Assembly: GCA_022826945.1 (NCBI GenBank)
Contig: JAJDTY010000007.1
Span: forward strand, 256,501-320,500
DNA from: Candidatus Binatia bacterium
GTDB taxonomy: Bacteria; Desulfobacterota; Binatia; Bin18
Reading direction: 5' to 3'
DNA: 64,000 nucleotides
Both the position numbers and the translations under genes were made by a program. Of this stretch, positions 60,669 to 64,000 are shown piece after piece (position 1 is the stretch's first letter; every line of letters starts with the position of its first letter). The notes below the pieces were generated by a model, which was given only the letters and a program-made list of their open reading frames with translations, had not been told where the DNA came from and ran no database searches.

Positions 60669-61208
60669 TCAGCCCTGGAGCAATGTGAGCAGGGCTACCA
60701 CCACCCCACCCTGGGCAATCAGCGCGCCCGTCATCCACTTGAGCAGGTCGGATTTGACCTCGGCGAGACTGGCCTTGGTCCCCAGACGCAGGACTTCGAT
60801 CTCAGCCTTGGTCTCCTGACGCAGGGCTTCAATATCCCGCTGGACCCCGGCGATACTGGTCTTGGTCTCCTGACGCAGGGCTTCAATGTTGGCCTTCGTC
60901 TCCTGACGTAGGGCGTCGATATCCTGGTGGATTGCGGCGATATCTCGTTGGACCCCGGCGAGACTGACCTTGGTCTCCTGGCGCAGGCCCTCAATGTTGG
61001 CCTTCGTCTCCTGGCGCAGGGCGTCGATATCCTGGTGGATTGCGGCGATATCTCGTCGGATCGCAGCGACATCAGCTTGGGTGGCAAGGTTGGAGTTGAG
61101 CAGATGCACCTGCTCGTCGGCCAGGACCTCGGCCTGCTGCTCGGTAAAGCCGTTCTCGGTCAAATGCTTGACGAACCGATGGGTGTCAAAGGCAATCGCT
61201 TCGGACAT
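60669..61208 (-). CDS. DUF1640-like protein with 36-residue coiled-coil repeats
   Basis: This is a 179-residue protein. The N-terminus FDTHRFVKHLTENGFTEQQA is DUF1640-like. A long coiled coil follows, built from repeats such as DIAAIHQDIDALRQETKANI at a DNA period of 108 bp (GGGCGTCGAT at 60911 and 61019). One C-terminal membrane helix follows (MTGALIAQGGVVVALLTLL). The repeat array implies slippage-driven change of coil length. Function unknown. Confidence 0.75.
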   Translation of the reverse strand: MSEAIAFDTHRFVKHLTENGFTEQQAEVLADEQVHLLNSNLATQADVAAIRRDIAAIHQDIDALRQETKANIEGLRQETKVSLAGVQRDIAAIHQDIDALRQETKANIEALRQETKTSIAGVQRDIEALRQETKAEIEVLRLGTKASLAEVKSDLLKWMTGALIAQGGVVVALLTLLQG

Positions 61209-61503
61209 GGAACGACACTATAGCATAGGCCAAGCGAGCGGGGCAGGCCCGGAGAAAGCCGTTCTCGGTCAGCAGCAGAACCGGTTTGCGGATTGGTTGG
61301 ACACACAGACACCCGCTCCGCCCACCACACCGTCCAGGTCCAGCGGCGGCAAACACATCGGCGGCTCCTTCGATCCGGCGGGAGCGCGGCAAATCAAGAG
61401 CTTGGCCGTTGAGGAAGACACGACCGTGCAGGAGCTGGTGGCCGCGGCCTTGGGTATGCCCTTTGAGAGCCGGGGAAAGCCGATCATTGCCCGGCTCTCT
61501 TGA
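61207..61503 (+). CDS. ribbon-helix-helix protein (antitoxin/ParG-like)
   Basis: This is a 98-residue frame. Its second half, GGKHIGGSFDPAGARQIKSL and DTTVQELVAAALGMPFESRG, is a clear ribbon-helix-helix domain of the plasmid-partition or 'antitoxin-like' type, ending KPIIARLS. The first half contains QQQNRFADWLDTQTPAPPTT, a disordered linker. The start at 61207 lacks a ribosome site and overlaps the divergent 60669 gene, so the true start could be further in. Confidence 0.65.
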   Translation: MERHYSIGQASGAGPEKAVLGQQQNRFADWLDTQTPAPPTTPSRSSGGKHIGGSFDPAGARQIKSLAVEEDTTVQELVAAALGMPFESRGKPIIARLS

Positions 61504-61535
61504 CACGAGGGACGCGGGAGAGGAGAAACAATATC

Positions 61536-61640
61536 ATGACGGAGTTTGAGGCAGCGACGAGAGCTTTTCAGAACGCCTCTCTGTGGGCCAGGTCTGTCCA
61601 GGCCGGGATAGCTGGGGTGGTGGGCTTGGCACATGGCTGA
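61536..61640 (+). CDS. possible 34-residue protein
   Basis: The ATG at 61536 has GAGGAG ten bases upstream, 33 bp after the ribbon-helix-helix stop. The frame reads MTEFEAATRAFQNASLWARS, then a glycine/valine-rich end. It overlaps the next small frame by 8 bp. Too short to recognise. Confidence 0.35.
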   Translation: MTEFEAATRAFQNASLWARSVQAGIAGVVGLAHG

Positions 61641-61782
61641 TATAGAGGCGCGTCACACGAATCAGAAGAGAGCGATCCATCGCTGGCTTCTCGCTCAGCA
61701 GGAAAACGATCACCCCCCTGGGAACCCCCGCGGCGGCGAGAAAACGGGGACCACAACCGCAGGGGGGGCCGGAGACAGATAA
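61633..61782 (+). CDS. possible 49-residue protein
   Basis: From ATG 61633, overlapping the previous stop, the frame reads MADIEARHTNQKRAIHRWLL and ends in a low-complexity PGNPRGGEKTGTTTAGG tail. The coupled position after 61536 is the only support. Confidence 0.3.
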   Translation: MADIEARHTNQKRAIHRWLLAQQENDHPPGNPRGGEKTGTTTAGGAGDR

Positions 61783-61905
61783 AGAGACAACCATATCCTT
61801 CCACCATCCCCCACGCGGAGCGCCTGGAAGCCGTGCGCCCGTTACGGGCAGGTGAGAGCACACCCGACAACGGCGTCGAAGAAGTGACGGCTGACATCCG
61901 AAGAG

Positions 61906-62169
61906 ATGAACACGACCGGCCTGAGTATTCCTGAACTCGGGCGCCGCCTCCGAGCGATGTACGAGAGCGCTCCGAAGTCAGAACGGCCCATCATGTTCTC
62001 GCTCTTCGGGGTCCAGTATGCCGGGCATATTGGCGTCCATGCCAGGAAGATCGTGCAGGCAGCAGGGTTTCAGGCCTCGTCCTATGTGGCCTATTATACG
62101 CGGGAAGTCTATCGGGGCATGCGGCTGGGGCGGTATGTGATGGTCAAGCCGGAAGCGACCCTCAAATGA
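61906..62169 (+). CDS. hypothetical 87-residue protein
   Basis: The frame contains LSIPELGRRLRAMYESAPKS and then FSLFGVQYAGHIGVHARKIV and SSYVAYYTREVYRGMRLGRY. It is helical with a basic second half that resembles small DNA-binding proteins in which a LFGIKYA-like strand precedes a helix-turn-helix. The family is not certain. The ribosome site is weak. Confidence 0.5.
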   Translation: MNTTGLSIPELGRRLRAMYESAPKSERPIMFSLFGVQYAGHIGVHARKIVQAAGFQASSYVAYYTREVYRGMRLGRYVMVKPEATLK

Positions 62170-62219
62170 GATTGTCCTGACGCACGGTCCCGGCGCGACG
62201 ACAAGGGGAGGACGTCACG

Positions 62220-62477
62220 GTGCAGCGAAACGGGCAGCTGAGCGTGACCGTGCGGACCGGACGAGGGCCTCTGTTCCGTGTGTCTGTCCCGTGTGAGGGC
62301 GGCGCCCACGAGACGTGGCCGGGCGCTGCGCTCCAGGAGAACGGCCACGGGACCTGCACCGGCGCGCTGGGCCCTGCTGGCGTTGCCGTGGAGGTGGCGG
62401 CCGAGCAATGTGATCCCGTTCAAACGGAGGACCCAACGTGGAGCATAAGGGTGTCCTGGGACACATCAGTGCTGTGA
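62220..62477 (+). CDS. hypothetical 85-residue protein
   Basis: The GTG at 62220 has a strong GGGGAGG ribosome site eight bases upstream. The protein is beta-rich (LSVTVRTGRGPLFRVSVPC) with three Cys and no known domain. It precedes the LuxR-type gene by 90 bp on the same strand. Confidence 0.45.
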   Translation: MQRNGQLSVTVRTGRGPLFRVSVPCEGGAHETWPGAALQENGHGTCTGALGPAGVAVEVAAEQCDPVQTEDPTWSIRVSWDTSVL

Positions 62478-62567
62478 CAGGGACGCTCCGTTCGAGCCCC
62501 CCTGTCTTTTCCTTTCCATCCGCAATAACGGAGCCCCACGGAAAGCCCCGGACAAGCAGACAGCGTC

Positions 62568-63704
62568 ATGAGTGACCAAGATACGTTCGAACGGATCCTG
62601 GCAGCGTTGCATGAGGCCATGCTCGACGATGCCGGGTGGCCAGCCACCTCGGCCCTGATTGATGAAGCCTGCGGTACGGTGGGCAACGCCCTGTTGGTCA
62701 GCGAAGGCCCGCCGGACGATATCCGGACCCACTTCGTCGGGATCTACTACCGGGGGCAGCGCTCCGAAGACCGGGAACGCGAGTGGCTCGACGTGTACCA
62801 CCCGCTCAACGAAGGCGTGGCGCGTTTCCTGCAACTGCCCGACAGCCAGATGGTCCTCGCCCCCGACCTGTACACCGCTGAGGAGTTGCAAACCTCGCGC
62901 GCCTATAACGAGGGGTTGCGCCGGCTCAGCGCTCAGCAGAGCGTGATGGCGCGGCTGGACGGGCCGGCTGGCTGCACCCTCACCTGGGTCAGCGGCGACC
63001 CTGTCGGCTCGGGTGGCTGGACGGTGCAGCAGCGCGCCCTGCTGCAAGGGCTCCTACCCCACATCCGACAATTTGTCTGCGTCCGGCAAGCGTTGGTCAG
63101 CGCCGGGGCACTGGGCGTGTCCGAGACCGGCCTGCTCGACAATACCCGGGTTGGTGTTATCCACCTGGACCGGCGCGGGTGCATCGTGGAGGCGAATGAC
63201 CGCGCCCGGGCCATCCTCCGGCAGGGCGACACGGTGGTGGACCGAGGCGGGGAGCTGCGGGCTCGCCAGCCGGCCGACCATGCCCGGCTGGCGCGGCTGG
63301 TAGCCGGGGCATTGCCGACTTCCGGTGCCCCCGCCGTCAGTGGGTCGATGACGCTCCGCCGGGCGTCCGTGTTGATGCCCTTCGTGGTGCACGTCAAACC
63401 CGTGGGGGTCCAGCGGCCGGACTTCGGGGCGCCGCGCGTGGCCGCGCTGGTGCTGATTGTCGAGCCGGGGTCCATGTCCCGCCTCGATCCCGCCCTCATA
63501 GCCGAGTTGCTGGGGCTGACGCCGGTGGAGGGCCGGATCGCCGCCTTGTTGGCGGAAGGCCGGACGGTACGCGAGATAGCCGGGGCGCTGGAGTATACGG
63601 AACGCTCGGTCCGCTGGTACCTGTATCAAATCTACCACAAGCAGGGCCTCGCCGGGCAGGTGGACCTGGTGCGGCTGGTGCTGGCGGTGACCGCGTTCGC
63701 CTGA
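62568..63704 (+). CDS. LuxR-type transcriptional regulator with PAS-like domain
   Basis: This is a 378-residue protein. It has an N-terminal variable sensory region, a PAS-like segment (about 185-230: NTRVGVIHLDRRGCIVEAND) and a C-terminal LuxR/GerE helix-turn-helix (about 315-375: LTPVEGRIAALLAEGRTVRE, then YTERSVRWYLYQIYHKQGLA). The ligand is unknown. It is the last complete gene in the window, and its regulon cannot be inferred. Confidence 0.85.
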   Translation: MSDQDTFERILAALHEAMLDDAGWPATSALIDEACGTVGNALLVSEGPPDDIRTHFVGIYYRGQRSEDREREWLDVYHPLNEGVARFLQLPDSQMVLAPDLYTAEELQTSRAYNEGLRRLSAQQSVMARLDGPAGCTLTWVSGDPVGSGGWTVQQRALLQGLLPHIRQFVCVRQALVSAGALGVSETGLLDNTRVGVIHLDRRGCIVEANDRARAILRQGDTVVDRGGELRARQPADHARLARLVAGALPTSGAPAVSGSMTLRRASVLMPFVVHVKPVGVQRPDFGAPRVAALVLIVEPGSMSRLDPALIAELLGLTPVEGRIAALLAEGRTVREIAGALEYTERSVRWYLYQIYHKQGLAGQVDLVRLVLAVTAFA

Positions 63705-63725
63705 CCGCCGGGCGGGGCCACTTTT

Positions 63726-63754
63726 CTCTCATTTGACAGGGACAGGGGCCGCAT
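63726..63754 (+). repeat. 29-bp direct repeat, copy 1
   Basis: CTCTCATTTGACAGGGACAG continues to GGGCCGCAT. It matches 63970-63998 at 26 of 29 positions. It lies 22 bp after the LuxR-type stop and includes a -35-like TTGACA. Confidence 0.75.
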
Positions 63755-63969
63755 CATTGCGTATGCGGAACTCTCCTCAGCCGTCGGCAGGCGCAGAGGA
63801 GGCAGGAAGAGGAGAAGCCTCACCTGTTCCGAACCAGCCTGTGTGTACGCCGCATGACTAGGCGGGACAGCCTGACCAGCGCCGACGCGGAAGGTGGAGG
63901 TTGTGGCACCCCGAGTCCCAAACGCTGAATGCTCTAACCGGACCCGGTGCACCCTGCTTGACGACTTTA

Positions 63970-63998
63970 CTATCATTTGTTAGGGACAGGGGCCGCAT
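63970..63998 (+). repeat. 29-bp direct repeat, copy 2
   Basis: CTATCATTTGTTAGGGACAG continues to GGGCCGCAT, 244 bp after copy 1. It runs to the window edge. The 63755-63969 stretch between the copies has no supported gene. Confidence 0.75.
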
Positions 63999-64000
63999 AA

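Overview
The window is a 64-kb, GC-rich stretch of a Gram-negative bacterial chromosome. Evidence for this is an O-antigen-type ABC exporter pair (Wzm/Wzt), an O-antigen ligase/polymerase-like protein, many glycosyltransferases, lipoprotein and secretion signals, ClpB and CorC-type proteins. The lineage cannot be fixed from sequence alone. The mix (many decayed toxin-antitoxin loci, IS630/IS5/IS1595 debris, a broken SUMF1-type gene, small coiled-coil membrane proteins) resembles large-genome environmental lineages such as Tectomicrobia or the former Deltaproteobacteria, but that is only an impression. No tRNA, rRNA or CRISPR array was seen.

Layout. (1) 1-18.3 kb is mostly ordinary housekeeping on the minus strand: a DUF3237 start, a KamA-type radical SAM enzyme, ClpB, a class I/II aminotransferase, a YihY-family membrane protein, an alpha/beta hydrolase, and an overlapping Mg2+/ion operon (MscS-like, soluble MgtE_N-CBS protein, MgtE, CNNM/CorC). 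Two solitary antitoxin-like genes, a Pfam-Aminopep-type lipoprotein and a heterodimeric ABC exporter follow. (2) 18.7-31.8 kb is a glycan cluster containing a complete-looking decaprenyl-phosphoryl-arabinose branch: a UbiA-type prenyl-phosphate phosphoribosyltransferase, a DprE1-like oxidase and a DprE2-like reductase. These sit beside two large GT-C membrane glycosyltransferases that carry a duplicated C-terminal module, an O-antigen ligase, an initiating sugar-phosphate transferase and two GT2 enzymes. (3) 31.9-34.6 kb is an accessory patch with DUF2283, an intact HigBA pair, glycosyltransferase ghosts and a SUMF1 pseudogene. (4) 34.6-40.5 kb holds a GT4 and a plus-strand cassette of a small YLDPGSGS membrane protein, a two-domain methyltransferase and a membrane sulfatase-like protein. 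(5) 40.5-46.8 kb holds a TA remnant, a methyltransferase, and a 5.1-kb insertion bounded by 53-bp perfect direct repeats; the insertion carries a DnaB-N/RepA-type helicase, transposase debris, a MITE-like element and small cargo genes. (6) 46.8-58.2 kb is an O-antigen export cluster: giant two-domain glycosyltransferases, a methyltransferase, Wzm, a NodU-type carbamoyltransferase and Wzt. (7) 58.2-64 kb is accessory: a frameshifted YafQ toxin with its antitoxin, DUF1640-like coiled-coil proteins, an IS1595-derived zinc-ribbon protein fused to a DUF2158-like domain, a ribbon-helix-helix protein, small ORFs and a LuxR-type regulator.

How it works together. Regions 2, 4 and 6 together look like a surface polysaccharide factory: initiation (polyprenyl glycosylphosphotransferase), extension (GT2/GT4), decoration (predicted D-arabinofuranosyl transfer from a lipid donor, methylation, carbamoylation, possible sulfatase/phosphotransferase chemistry), export (Wzm/Wzt) and ligation.

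The two most unusual signals are these. First, a mycobacterial-type arabinose donor pathway is linked to GT-C enzymes with a recently duplicated C-terminal module. Second, in four separate toxin-antitoxin loci the toxin is broken (truncated, nonsense-mutated or frameshifted) while the antitoxin reading frame is intact.
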